A DNA stretch of 64,000 bases from Periconia sp. R9002 (Eukaryota > Ascomycota > Dothideomycetes > Pleosporales > Periconiaceae), in NCBI GenBank assembly GCA_023627715.1, contig JAMAHW010000015.1:124001-188000 (forward strand), read 5' to 3'. The translations under genes were made by a program, and so were the position numbers. Positions 33,129-45,700 of the stretch are shown here, piece after piece; the first letter of the stretch is position 1, and every line of letters starts with the position of its first letter. Under the pieces are notes generated by a model that saw only the letters and a program-made list of their open reading frames with translations, was not told the DNA's origin and did not search any database.

Positions 33129-34098
33129 TCAACTCACCGAAATTCCGAACCACTTCAACGCCTCCGTCTCATTAGTAGGCACAACGTGCCCAATCCCATG
33201 TCCCCAAATGCCCTGCAGCCTATCTCCAAACACATACCTCGTCAACTTCGCACCCGGATCATTCTGCTTCGATGAAGTAGCAACGCCGTTGTATCCAAAG
33301 ATACCAGACCACTCTTTAATCGACTCATTGAAGCTGTTGATGTTAAGCGTCGTATCCACATCACCATGATACACCTGCATGCGTGGGTACTGGCCGCTGT
33401 AGCCGGGATACATGGCGTGCACATCAGAGGCCCACTGCGCGGGAGTTTTCGAAAGCTGCCCTCCAGCGCATTGAGAGTTCCAGCCACGGACGGTACCAGT
33501 GTAGAAGCAGCCTGCAGGCTCACCACTGAACTCGGAAGCTGCTGCAAAGAGGTCGGGGTAGACTGCCGCCATGACTTGCTGTAATTAGAGATTAGTAAGA
33601 AGTTAGGATGTGTAAAGAGGAGAGAGGGGAACGAACCGTCATCATAGCACCAGAAGACTCGCCCGTCACAAACACTTTGCTCTTATCACCATTATATTTC
33701 TGCAGCGCGTACCTCACCATATTCGCCAATCCGGTACTATCGCTACCTCCATCATGCGTGAGTGATTGCTTCGACGAAACATCCCAGCACGCGCCATCCG
33801 TTGGCGTTTGCCCGTAGATGACCACGTAACCGTACTGGTCGGCGAGCTGGCCGTATTTCGTCGTCCCGAAAAAGCTGTTTGCCGTCCATGCACATGCGTG
33901 TAGCACGAGGACGATGGGGGGATTGGGCTTTAGATTTTGCGGGACGTAGATGAACATTTTAATGCCGGAGGGATTGTTGCCGAAGTTTTGGACTTGAGTT
34001 AGGGTTGCCCTTTTGATGAGTTGGGATGATGAGGGGACGGAGGCGGCGTGGACTCCACAGAGAGCCATCAGGCTCGTGAAGATGGTTGACAGTCGCAT
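33129..34098 (-). CDS. Secreted CE1-type esterase (acetyl xylan / feruloyl esterase-like)
   Basis: Alpha/beta hydrolase that removes acyl groups from plant hemicellulose. Two exons, 34098-33637 and 33578-33129, give 303 aa, joined at AMMT and QVMAAVYPD. A signal peptide covers about residues 1-19 (LMALCGVHAASV). The nucleophile motif is GESSG (G-x-S-x-G), the acid is in YHGDVDTT, and the His is in HGIGHVVP. ACAWTANSFFG and ACWDVSS match the polyhydroxybutyrate-depolymerase-like CE1 group. No carbohydrate-binding module is present. The annotated stop is TGA at 33129. Alternatively, a GTGAGT to GCAG intron after the codons for FGIS (branch CTAAC) would put a TAG stop immediately downstream, giving nearly the same protein. 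Together with the polygalacturonase it supports a plant-decay or pathogen lifestyle. Confidence 0.88.
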
Positions 34099-35033
34099 GG
34101 TGACTGTTGATTGTTGGCTTGGTCGATGCTTTCGGTATTGATGTGATGAGCAATCCACTTCAACTTCGTACTTCAAGTTCAGCGCCCAGCTTAATATAAA
34201 GGTATTGCAACCCCTGCAAGGAATAGAAATCAAGCATGTTGATTCCCCCGCAATTCTGGTTTATGTTTTTTAATCTACGAATCTGAGCGCAAACACGGCG
34301 AAATTTCCAGGTGTGGGGTTGTGCAATCTAAACGATACCGGGGTCCACAGAACATCGAGTTTTCACTCCAATCCGGTGTTTCGGTTTCCCGGATATAAAC
34401 AGGCGATCGGGCGCTAAAATCGGAATTATTTCTGCCCTATTCTATACTTGTTTTCGGCGCAACTTGGGACTTCGAGGGGATCAAAGGGATACAGCCGGTG
34501 GCTGTACATTCTTCTTTGTAGGGCATGCGAAAGAGCTGTGAAGAGAAACAAAATGAGAGGCAAGATAACCATGCGATGAAGCTGACAATTTCAAGGTAAT
34601 AAGGGCTTTCCAGGAGAAAATATTGATGGTCTTGGGTATGTGCATTATTTTTGGCAATTATTACATTTCAACACTTGTGCAACCTCGAAGTTACGGGAAC
34701 TGCTATCCGTTACACGGCATAACTACATATATTGCTTGTAGAGCTTGATTAAAGGCTTAATGATCGACGAATAGAATGCCGAAAACAATCAGTGTTTCGG
34801 AAACATTTGGTCGCATGTTACTTAGCGTCATCTACCGGCGGCCATTTTCGCCTATCTAGCCGGTCGGCCCTGCTATATGGTGTTTTGATAAACTCTTGTG
34901 ACAACTATTCATTGTCAACATGTATGAATTCACAACTCGAATAATAAAGGAAAAGGCAATTTCAATAGTACGAAGACAGATGTGTTGAGACCAGTATAGG
35001 ATTCCGAACAAATGAATTAACATTGATCGCCTC
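34099..35033. other. Gene-free stretch
   Basis: About 930 bp between the esterase promoter and the end of the FAD oxidase. Nothing coding seen. Confidence 0.45.
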
Positions 35034-36471
35034 CTATAGCAAGGGGAACCATTGATTGAACCGATTTTCTGGGTCAATTTGTCGCTTGATGGACTTCAGC
35101 GTCTGCAGGTTGTGCCCATACACTGTCTCCAGAGGTTCGTCTCCAAATGCGTTATTGATGTATCTGGGGCGGTATTAGTTTGGGTAAATGTTAAAAGAGA
35201 GTTGATATCACTTACGTGCTGTGACTTTCCAGTCCATCAGTCGACTGCCAAATCTCTCTTGCCTCCTTCAAGTATTCTAGCGCACGATCGTCGAATCCTG
35301 GATCCGTATACGCAGCGGTGAATGTGGCGTGAAAATTAACATTTTGTCGGAATGGGAAAGCGCTGCTTGAATCGGCTAGTGAGCGCGCCTTGTCCATTGG
35401 GATGGCGTTCAGCAAGACGCTGCTCCGTTCGGCGCCTGGTTGCTGGATCAGCTCGGTCCAGATATTGAAAACATTGCGCCATGAGACAGGATCCAAACTT
35501 GCGAGCCCAACACCAATGGTAGGACGCCGTCCACCCTTCCTGCATGCAATGTCGGACCCAGCGTTCCAGTTCTCGTACGGTACATCCTGAGTGTTATCGC
35601 TGGTAGGGACAGCTTCAAGCAATGACTTGAACGCGAGACGACCTGATTCTGTTGGACCGTGAAAAAAAGGTGTCACAAGTATCGTGGGTGCCCCAAGGTT
35701 TAAGAAGTTGAACGATAGTGCCATCTTGGGGCCGAAACTAATGTTTTGTATAGTATTCAACACATCTTCGAGTTGTGATGCAGCGAAGGTTAATGGGCCA
35801 GTCCATGCGAAGAGCTCTTCCTTCGGTATCGGGTGCGTCCTAAGGACAGCTGATGTGACGATGCCAAAATTCGGTCCGGCGCCGCGCATGGCCCAAAAAA
35901 GATCTTTGTCGGCTTCGCTAGTGAGAGAGGCAGAAGAGATGGTGACGGCTTGGCCGTCGGCTTTGACTATGTCGAGCGACAAAATGTCGTCGACGCCCGT
36001 TCCAAATTGGCCAGCCAGATTGCTGTACCCGCCTCCGAGAATTGCACCCAGGGCTCCAACGCAATTGCAGGTACCGGTAAGAGCGAGAGTACCTTTAGCG
36101 GCTGCAGCGGCAACGACATCGCTGAAGAGAGCACCGCCTCCGATAGTTGCTTCCGTGCCATCTTGATTAAAGATAACAGAACGAAGTTTGTCGAGCTGGA
36201 TAAGGATGCCTCGGCTATCGAGTGAAAAGGTACTTGCCCAGCCATTTCCCCCGTTCTGGACCAAGAAAGTCACATTGTTCTCGTTTGCCCATCCCACTAT
36301 CTTTGATACATCAAGTGCAGTAGCAGGGTAGACAACTCGACCGGGCTGGGGAGCCTTGTACGCGCTCCATCGTAGCGGCTGCGAGGCATCCGTGATAGTG
36401 GAATCGGGCGAGAGGAGAGGCAGTAAAGAAGATGCATCAAGGCTATCTACCGTGCTTGGAAGATTCGCCAT
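35034..36471 (-). CDS. FAD-linked (BBE/PCMH-type) oxidoreductase
   Basis: Berberine-bridge-enzyme-like oxidase that couples oxidation or ring closure of a phenolic or other metabolite to oxygen. Two exons, 36471-35216 and 35163-35034, give 461 aa. The N-terminal PCMH FAD domain has VVYPATALDVSKIVGWA, LVQNGGNGWAST and TGTCNCVGALGAILGGGYS, followed by FWAMRGAGPNFGIVT. The BBE C-terminal signature is split over the intron: ...ESHST joined to YINNAFGDEP, then IKRQIDPENRFNQWFPLL at the end. The usual His for FAD attachment is Asn in this subfamily motif (GGNGW). No signal peptide is seen, so it is likely cytosolic. It is first of four same-strand genes with an SDR, an A-T-R reductase and a non-reducing PKS, which points to tailoring of that polyketide. 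Confidence 0.9.
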
Positions 36472-37067
36472 GATGTTGATGTGGGAGTCGAGTTGAGTGG
36501 GGTGTTGGAGGGGGATCATGTACTACGCCGCAGAGCTGTAAGCTGACACGTGAGAATCCAACAACTTCCTAGGAGTAAGATCATGATATCTAGGTATGCA
36601 ATTGCGTTACTTCAAATGTTGGAGTGTTGCCGTCTCAAAATTGACCCAGAAACATTTTCAACCTCCCTTTTTAAATCACAGAAAGATGGGAATTTTACAA
36701 CTTATTGCCAAGGTAGGACAGATGATGAGGAGTGTTCAAATTCCCCACCCTTTAGCCTAAAAGATATTTTACGTATATATGCAAAGTCAGCACGGTGCCT
36801 AGCTGAAGTTTTTTCATCGATAAATGAAGGCTATGTTCGTCATTACTATATTCCAACTACCTTCCCTCACGGGCTGGGCTGTCTCAGGCAGTCTTGAATT
36901 AGTATGAGATTGAAACCGTACCCTACCATCCATTAGGAGATGATTGGACATCTATTGTATCTTAATCTTCTTTCACTCGTTGCGGTCTACCCTGAGCCTG
37001 ACAGCTAATACTTCTCCCATCTCTAGAATAAGTGACAGTGAGGTGTACCATCACAAAAGATTTCTTA
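36472..37067. other. Intergenic, oxidase promoter
   Basis: About 600 bp. A 115-codon frame at 36550-36897 on the plus strand has no family match and is not called. Confidence 0.4.
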
Positions 37068-37966
37068 CTAGGTTGACATGCCCCACTGTTCATAGATCTT
37101 CCCCAATGATCCCCTCCACGTATCAACCCCTACTTTACCAAAGCCCACACCAATCTCCTTGGCTAGTGTTCCATCGCTTTCAGTCTCTTCCAAAGCTTTG
37201 AAGAATCCATCCACGAAATCATCCAACGGCATTGCTGGGAATGCTTTCTCCTTGCCTCCCTGCATGGCAATGATCTTCTCGCGATGCTCCGCGTCTAGTC
37301 CCGTGTCCGTGTAGGGAGGAACAATCTCCACAATGGACATATTCTTGCGAATTTCCTTTGGTGCAAAGGATAACTGCTGCCTCAGTGCGAGAAGCAATGC
37401 ATGAATCCCAGCTTTACTAGCAGAGTAAGAGGGGTAGAAACCTAGCGGAACATACGCAAGGGAAGACGAAGTCACCAGAAGGAATGTTGGTACTTCTGGG
37501 CTGGCAAGCTGAGCAAGGTGTGGCGTGAGAAGTTTCAGAAGTAGGGCAGGGGCGGTGAGGTTCGTCGTGATCTCAACCGCAATACCTCCCGACGTAATAT
37601 TGGTGGGGTCGAAATAGTTGAACGACTTCTGAATACCGGCCGTAACGATGGCCGTGTCAAGGTCGGGATGGGCTGTGAGAATGCCTCGTACGTTCGCTTC
37701 GAGACTCTCGAGATCCGCAATATCAAACTAATCATAAGGGGTGTCATTCGTGGTATCTACTATGCAAAACAATTGCACAGCCGCAAGGGTAAAAATACTT
37801 CGCTTATCTCAAGTCCATCCAGTTCGTTCTTCATAGAATCTAGCTTTGATGCATTGCGCCCGGTCACAATCACCTTCTTCCCGAGGCTGTGGAAACGACG
37901 AACAAATTGTTCGCCAATACCAGCTGTACCACCAATGACGAGCACCTTCTTCATGCGTGATGCCAT
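37068..37966 (-). CDS. Short-chain dehydrogenase/reductase
   Basis: NAD(P)-dependent SDR of 275 aa in two exons, 37966-37799 and 37727-37068, joined at LEISE and FDIADLESLEAN. The cofactor motif is VIGGTAGIGEQF (residues about 9-20), with the NADP-type basic region at VIVTGRN. The structural TAG sits in AIVTAGIQ, the catalytic Ser is in VTSSSLAY, and the catalytic Tyr and Lys are in YPSYSASKAG. All essential residues are present. The C-terminal region (PPYTDTGLDAEHREKI) resembles DltE-like fungal SDRs. It lies between the FAD oxidase and the A-T-R reductase on the same strand, so it probably reduces a ketone or aldehyde, or oxidises an alcohol, in that pathway. The exact step is not determined. 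Confidence 0.9.
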
Positions 37967-38612
37967 TCTGATTGATTTCGACGTGGGTTCAAGTGGGAGA
38001 TAGATGATTATGCTCTTTCATGATCAATTGTCATGGACATTCTTTTATATAAAAGAGGGGTTCTGTTGCGTAAGCCATCTCGGGGAGAATTTGCTCCGCC
38101 TCAGTTCCAACAGAACAGACCGGTACACAGCATGCATAAAGAAGCTGACTGCTATTGGAACCCGTCATAAGCATCAATATTGCTGCGCCGTACGTGGTCT
38201 TCATGTCAATTTATGACGCTGTGCAGCTTCGTAGTCTGCGCATGCCGCGTAGTAAAACTAGTCTGAATCGTACTTAGTTGCTAAACTATAATCATACCAC
38301 CTAGTGGTTTTGAGTGAGAAAGGGTATGATTGTAGAATAGTTGGGATGCTATAGTAACGCCTATGTAGGTAACTGTACACGCTCTCTGTGGTTATTGCAA
38401 CAGCCCCCTATTTTAATGATCTGAATGAGATTCATTGAGTACTAAAACGAACGCAACTCTATCTGTATACTATTCACATACCAGAAGTCTGTCGTCTCAA
38501 GCAAGCATGTGGTAGGTACGATAGTCCGTAGATTTAGTTCATCTGTAAGAGAATACATACAACTTTATGGAACTGCTTCCGTTGCATACAAAAAACGATC
38601 ATTTATGCCAAT
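37967..38612. other. Intergenic within the biosynthetic cluster
   Basis: About 650 bp holding the SDR promoter and the 3' flank of the A-T-R gene. No gene seen. Confidence 0.4.
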
Positions 38613-41600
38613 CTATTTAGTCTCTGGAACCAACACACCACCCGTAACCCACGCGTCCAAATACTTCTGGATGAGATCATCAGACACTGCGCTACATCCA
38701 GCAAGCGAACTTGACGCGAGCTGCGCATGTTCAGTGCTCATCACAAGGCCCTTATCCGACATCGTAGGAAACACATTTTCAAAGAACTCAAGCAAGGCAA
38801 CAACCGAATATGAATCCTTGTCTTTGGCATCCGCCCTCCATTTCTCACCACTTTCGGCGTAATGAGCACGAAGAAGGTCAAGCCATTCTTTGTAAGGCTT
38901 GATTGGTAAGTCGAACTTGTTGGAAGCGATGTTGAGGACTGTGCTCCACGGCTGTCTTATTGGGTTCTCGACATGGTAAACCTCTCTAGAAGTTTTCTCT
39001 TCTTGCAGGAGAATATCCACTACCGTCGCAGCGGCATCTTCGACGGGGAGCCACGAGAATGTCTGCCTTGGAGTCAGCTTCATTGCGAAAGTCGAAGAAA
39101 GTAGGAAATAGATCTTACAGTTGTCAACCCCGGTAGCGCACCAATGCTCAAGGACGCTTTCAACATAGCGGGAAAGTGCTCTTCGGCATTCCAATAGCCG
39201 TTGTTCTTAGATCCCGCAATCTGCCCCATGCGCACGACGGATCCTTTGAAAAGTTTCTGTTCCGCAAACTTCGCGACTAAGTTTTCGCACACCAACTTCG
39301 CTTCAGCGTACCCGAGGCCGACTGTATTGTCGAAATTGCGGAAACTTTCTTCTGGGATGGGCTTCGCGGAATTTGCGTTGGGGTGATTTCCAATTACGGA
39401 AATGGAGGATACGAATAGGAAGCGAGCCGAGAAGTCTTTCTGTCCGGGGAGAGTCTTCTTATATTTTGGCAACTTGGCTAGCTCCTTGATAATCTTGAAT
39501 TGTGCGGTGAAGGAGGGAAGATGGCGATTGAAATCCATGGGCCAAGCAGCATGCACTATGTGAGTAACATCAGAAGCTATGGAGCGGAAATCACTGGGGT
39601 CGAGTCCAAGCATGGGACGATCAGTCTTTGTCTCTATGAATCTGATTTGGGGATCCTGGGCGGACAGAGTGAATGGGGCGCCTTTCGATTCGCTGCATTG
39701 TCTCTGTCGGGCATAGCCATCCCGGAACGAGCTCGGACGATTCAGACAGATGATTCGATCCACGCTCGAATTTTGGACTAAACTGGAGAGAACATGACTG
39801 CCGAGCTGTCCTGTGCTGCCTGTAAGTAAGACAACTGCCCCAGTGCCGAGACTTGTTGCTAAGTTGGGCTCGGATTCCTCCTCAACAGCTTCGAAGTTGC
39901 CATACTCGCGCAGATACTTATCAAGAATTTGATCGCGAGATTCAATAGAAGATTTCTCTGTAGATCGATTACGTAGTTTTGCTGCCATTTTCGAGATTGA
40001 AGGATTAGCGTAGACGAAAGTTCTAGGGACCAGCTGTTCGGCCACTTCAGACCCTTCTGAAGCCGCGACTGAACTGAATATCAATCTGCGCAGTTGCATA
40101 GACTGCAAAGAGTCCATTCCTAGCTCAAACAGGTCATCAGTTGCAACCTCGTCTTTTGTTTGCTCGGGACGCCAGACATGTCCCATCAACAAATTTTTCA
40201 GGTTCGTCTCAATGTCTCCCTCGAAGAGGTTGATCTGGCTTGACGAATCACCAAGACCTTCAAGCCGACTGTACATCTCCTCGATTTCTTTGCTGTAGTT
40301 CTTTAGTGTGTCTTTAGGAAGTATCGCTCCCTTGTCAGATCTCTTCATTTCTTGATCGCCCTGAAGAACTAGGATTGCATCGGGTGAGGTGATACGAGCA
40401 TGAGCATCAATGGAAAGAGATGCTTCCGCAATAGTCTCCCAGATCAAACTCTTGAACTCGTCCGTGGGAAGCTTCTTCGCAGCTTCCGTTGGCTCAATGA
40501 TCAAACTTAATTGGAAATACCCTGTACCGACAACGAGCGCTCCCTTCACGTCATCGCGGGCAGAAAGTAGGGATTCGAGCAGGTAAGGCGAGACTTTTTC
40601 ACCGTTCTTCAGTACAATAAGACTGTCGGTCCGCTCGAGCGGGCGAAGATAGATGCCTTCTTTGTCCACTTGTTCGTGCGACTGCTCGAAATAGTCCTGG
40701 AGCTCGAATTCATCATCCCAGCCAGGTATTTTCACGCTTAGCCGGATTTGAGGGGTCGGGTCGGAAGCATGGTGTATTTCGATAGGCATATCTGGACGTA
40801 ATTTGAAATATCTCCAGTCATGATCTTCCCCGGGTTTGTACATGACTGAAAGTGGGCCAGCCTCTGTGCATCCATATGAGTTGACGATTTTGGCGCCACT
40901 CTTCGCTAACGTGTTTCCGAGATTGGGTTTCAACATGCCGCCTCCACAGCCGATGAAGTCTAGCTTGGACAGGATGTCGATACCCTCATTGTTGGGGAGA
41001 AGCTGGACTTCTTCAATGATGGAAGGCACACTTATCAATGATCGCGCGCTACTAGCTTCCAGCAGCGCCTTTACCATAGGTGCAGAGACGGGGGCATTTG
41101 GAGGTGGAATGACAAATGTCTTGCCAATAGTAAGAGAAAGGAGCGGTGCCAGAAGGCCAAACCCCTGAATTGTAGGTCAGCAGTGATGCTTGTGAATGCG
41201 AATAGGTCCACACTAACATGGAAGAGGGGCAAAGTTGAGACAGTTCTCCCAATAGCTGTCTCTTCTTGCTCTGGTGAGTCGTGGCACTGACCGTAGTTCA
41301 GAATGTAACGATGCGATTGCTTAATAGGCTTAGGAAGCCCCGTCGTGCCAGAGGAGTGCAAGATTAGAACATCCCGATCATGATCACTTTTATAAGAGAA
41401 TCCCGGCCATGCGTGTGAATCAGAGGAGCTGGACTCAATAGTCGTGGAATTCAAAAAGAATTGATAACTTTCTCGAAGATAGATGGTAGGCTCGGGATTC
41501 TCGGAGGACCATCCCGATATGACTTCGGTGGCTAAACCTTTCAAACGAGGAGATATAATGATACCTTGAGCCTTCACTTCTGATAGCAAATGGCGAAGTG

Positions 41601-42045
41601 CTTCCGGACTGAGGCGGATGGAAAGTAAAAGTACCTTGTAGTATTCAGTAAAAGCTCAACGATGGGTCAATGTACATACCGGAACACCCAATCCAAACAA
41701 TGCCCACATGTAGATCAAGATGCTCACATCACTCTCTATAAGTAATGCGATTGGTTGTTGCACCGACATTTCATCTCCTTCTGAGGAGCGAGTGCCGGGT
41801 ATGTTGTCCAATATCCATGACCGACAAGCAACGATAGCCCGTTCAAAATCTGAGTGTGTAATGGGAACTAGATTGAGTTGGTCCGTTCCCGACGACTTCT
41901 CAGCTTGAAGGCAAAACTCATGATTAGCGTTCTTGCAGGCATTGAAATTGACAAGCTGGTATGGTGTTTTGATAGTAGCATCGGGAGGGGGTGGTTGGGA
42001 GGCGTCAAAGGCCGGCCTGAGGAATTTATTGGATGAAGAACCCAT
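38613..42045 (-). CDS. NRPS-like A-T-R carboxylate reductase
   Basis: Adenylate-forming reductase that activates a carboxylic acid with ATP, loads it on a carrier domain, and releases it as an aldehyde with NADPH. Four exons, 42045-41680, 41634-41218, 41164-39119 and 39062-38613, give 1092 aa with no frame breaks. The A domain (about 30-540) carries the P-loop-like LHSSGTTGLPKP and GCTEAG. The T domain has ELGMDSLQS, with phosphopantetheine Ser at about 612. The R domain (from about 700) has LLTGSTGQLGSH and catalytic GYAEAK (Y-x3-K), a thioester reductase. There is no condensation domain, so it is not a peptide synthetase. It lies 720 bp downstream of the PKS on the same strand; such pairs reduce PKS-derived aryl acids to benzaldehydes in other fungi. 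Substrate is inferred. Confidence 0.93.
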
Positions 42046-42764
42046 ATTCGGCCAAATTCTCTGACCCCAATTAGATCTACTTTTGCAACTAGTATCAAGT
42101 GATAATCGTTCGTATCCGGAAAATCCGACCTTATACTAGCTTCTTCCAGAACTCACAATGAGGGATCACTCTAGACTTACAAGCAAGAGCCTTCGAGGCA
42201 GGTGTGATGCTTACCTGCTGTTACCAGGATAATCGGGTGGTAAGCAAATTGGCAGGTTCCAAGTCTATGTGCTCGGCATACCTGATCTTATAGGGGGTAC
42301 GTGGGGTAGCATCAGAAATCTTAGTTCTGCCCTAACCCCTGACCACCTCGCTACGTAGCGTCGCTAGCAATATTACGGGATTGGCGGACCAAGTGGGTTG
42401 TGGTCTTAAGCCGATTAGGAGTGTCAATGAGTTGTTCGGTGCTGATTGCTGAGCAATCTAGACCGCAGGATGCGCGCGCGGGGCGCTTAGTCTACGTGAT
42501 CTCACATTTTTTTGAATTTTCATATATACTCTAACTGGATCATGCCGTCGAAACTTCAAGGTACAATCGGTCTGAGTCTATGTCGTGTTCTCATGAATAC
42601 GAAAAGAAAAACATTTACAAACAGAAAACTGCGGCGCTATAACTATAAGTAAGAGTGGGTAGGAGTGCAGCTGCAGTCCAATCCAGGCTTCGGCTTGATC
42701 GGATTGGAGTTCAACTCCGAACTGACGCACCTCTATGCCTACAAACTATAAACAAAAACGGAAA
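42046..42764. promoter_or_regulatory. Spacer between PKS end and A-T-R start
   Basis: About 720 bp holding the A-T-R promoter and PKS 3' UTR. It contains an inverted repeat near 42677-42719 (separate entry) and CGG triplets (42691, 42700), both possible regulator sites. No gene seen. Confidence 0.4.
42677..42719. repeat. Inverted repeats downstream of the PKS
   Basis: TCCAATCC (42677-42684) pairs with GGATTGGA (42701-42708), and the arm overlaps a second perfect palindrome, GGAGTTCAACTCC (42706-42718). It lies about 50-90 bp past the PKS stop, so it could be a 3' end processing or terminator-like hairpin, or an operator for the A-T-R gene. Function inferred. Confidence 0.45.
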
Positions 42765-45700
42765 CTAATTACTAAACGATGCAAGAAACTCAAATCCTGC
42801 CTCAATGGCTGACTGTGCCTCAGCAGAGTATGATGCCTGGGGCTGCTCATCTAAATCAAACAAATGCGGTGCTCCTTCAATGACACGCAACTCTGAAATC
42901 ACTCCCTGTTGCTGCATAGTATCAAAGGTCTCCTTAACCTGCTGCACTGGTATCAAATCATCTTCAGTCCCGTGTATGATGAATGTAGGCGTTCGGTATT
43001 TTCCAAATTGAACATTGGAGTGTGGGTTGATCGAGTTCAACTGATCTAGATCCGGTTGAGGAAATATGGTCAGCTCTTTTGCATCGGCAGCTTCATCACC
43101 GCGTGATGGATTTGAAGATGCATCGCGCAATGCTAATGCTCCCATCAGAACAGGCAATGTCTGTCCTTTCCAATTCATATGCAAAGCCAACTGTGATCGC
43201 ACATCTTTTTGCGCCATCCAGCCACCAGTTGCTGATTTGCCGCTTGAAGCTGGGATATTATACGCCGTGATAGGCATGTCCTTGACCGCATCATTCCAGC
43301 GGAACTTGGAGTGCTCGATCCATTCCTCGCTTCCCACGGGAACATTGCTCTTTGTCCAAAACTCGTCGGCGTAGTTTGTAGGGCAGTAGAAAGCCAACAC
43401 AGCATCAGGAGGGGCGGTATTCTGTAATTGGGCCCTGAATGCTAAGCTCATCGCCAGGGTACCGCCAGTTGACCACCCAACTGCCACAACACGGCTTCCA
43501 TCTGCACTCATATATGGATGCGCAAGATTTAGATTCGGGAGTTTTGTCCGGACCCAGTCGAGTGCGGTGCATACGTCGTGCATCGGGCCGTTTTCCAATG
43601 ACGCCTCGGGACAAAGACGGTAATCGACACTGACAGGCAGGAACCCGTGGTCGAAAAGGTATTTGATTTGCGAATGACGAATATCTTTGCGCGATAGCAT
43701 AATATGGCCACCTCCGTGTATCATCAATGCCACAGGCCTCTTGACTGTTTGGCGTGCACTGGGGTTTTCGATGTCGTTGAGTGGGTAGTAAATGTCCGCT
43801 AGCAACGGGATCCCTTGCTCTTCGGCGAATTGAACGGTCTCCACATACGCATTTGCATGCGGTACTCGTCGCAGGCGATTGGAGTGCAGATTTACGGGTT
43901 GTTTCTGGGAGTTGGAGGCTAGGATAAGGCGCAGATGCTTCGACTCATCGCTATCGCCAACTGTCCAGTCCACGTGTGAGTAGCCAGACTTGTGCAAAAC
44001 CTTGTTCCATTCCATCTCATTGACCAAGGCGTACTCTCTCCCGTCTTGGAAACGCCACCATCCATCCAATAGACCGAATACGAGATCGAACCAGTACAGT
44101 GTACGGGTAAGTTCAAGCAAGCAGAGAATGCCATCTGCGCCTAGGCATTTCCGGATGTTGGAGGTTGATTGGACCAAATCTTGTGTTGCGTGTATGCAGT
44201 TGGTCGATATGGCGATATCAAAGTATGAGTGCAGGTTCGCGGGTGGGTCTTTCTCAATGTTGACTGTGAGGAATTTCATCGATTTGCAAGAAGCAAACTT
44301 GCGTTTTGCGGCGTTGACAAAGGAAGGCGACACATCTGTGAACAAATATTCAAAGTCGACGCCGAGGTGCGTCAGTGTCTCGATCACAGTTGTGGTAGTG
44401 CCACCGGTGCCTGCTCCAATCTCGAGTATGCGAACAGGTCGAGAACCGCTTGTTTTGCCAAGCAGATTGATGAGAAAATCCACGAGCAGTTTCGATCCTG
44501 TCGCAAAAAGTGGCGCATAAGTATATACCCTGCCCATCAACTGCATACTGTCCTTCGCCCCAAATATAGTGGCGATCGGGTCTGCCTCGCCAGTTAACAA
44601 CTGTGCAAGGTGTGGACCAGTGGTATTCAAGAGACGATGTTCGTCTGCGTGTTGGGGGAAAGCTTCCATAATGCGATCGAACGCTTGTGCAGCGGATATA
44701 GTTGGGACTGGGCGGCCCGTTCGGACGTAATACCCATCCCGTGAGACTATGAGCCCTGCATCCTGCAAGATGGTATACAGCTGGGATAGTAGTTGGCGAT
44801 GGATTGGAAGAGTGTTAACGGGTGCAATCCTGTCGTTTTGCCGGGTAAGAGCGATATCGCAGCCTAATTGCCTGAACGCCTCAAGGACAAAACAAGCCAC
44901 CAGCTCAGCTTGCAATGGATAGACGACTTTTTGGAAACCATCGAGACCAGTTTCACAGGCAAAACCGTCGAATTTTCCTCGTAGATTTGCAAAGCATTTT
45001 GTAACCTGCGTGTGATCAAGGAGTTTACTTTCTTCGATTTGCACCACTATTGGCTCCCTGACCTCTGTTGGCTTTGCGGTGGAGGTCTTAGCGGCAGGAT
45101 CTATCAACCTGACCAGATCCGAAAACGTTTCGACTGTGGTAAGCTGCTCTGTAGATATAGCTATACCAAAAGCGGCCTTGATATCATTTACCACTTCCAT
45201 GGCAACAAGAGAGTCCAGTCCAGCATCTGAAAGGCTAAGGCCGAAATCTTGGTCACCAATTTCAACTCCGAGTATGTTACCCAGAATTTCTGCAAGTTGA
45301 CTGCTGACTTCTCTGCTGGATGTCTCAAGAGCTGGGAGTGATGGGAGTGCTGGCAGGGCTGGCATGTTTCCCTTGAATGAGTCCTCAATCGAAGATGATG
45401 TCGTCACAGACGATGCAGACCTAGGCGTTATCAGATTGACGCCGGTAACCTTTTCGCTCACAACTAGAGACAATCCGTGCAATGTCGAAGTGTGTGAAGC
45501 ATCGGATAGCACAATGGTGATACCAAACGCGCTGTTGATTTCCCGGATCACCTCGCTCATCAGAAGTGAATCTACACCAATGTCTTCCAACAAAGAATCT
45601 TTGGAAAGTTCATTAATGGGTATATCGCAAAGAGAAGAAACAATGTCTTTCAGCTTGGGTAGCGCGTCAAACGGTGTTTCGGTGATGTCTGATCCTACTT

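Noticed and set aside
36550..36897. A 115-codon plus-strand frame between oxidase and SDR
   Set aside because: The first start codon is GTG, and neither the GTG nor the later ATG version resembles a known protein.
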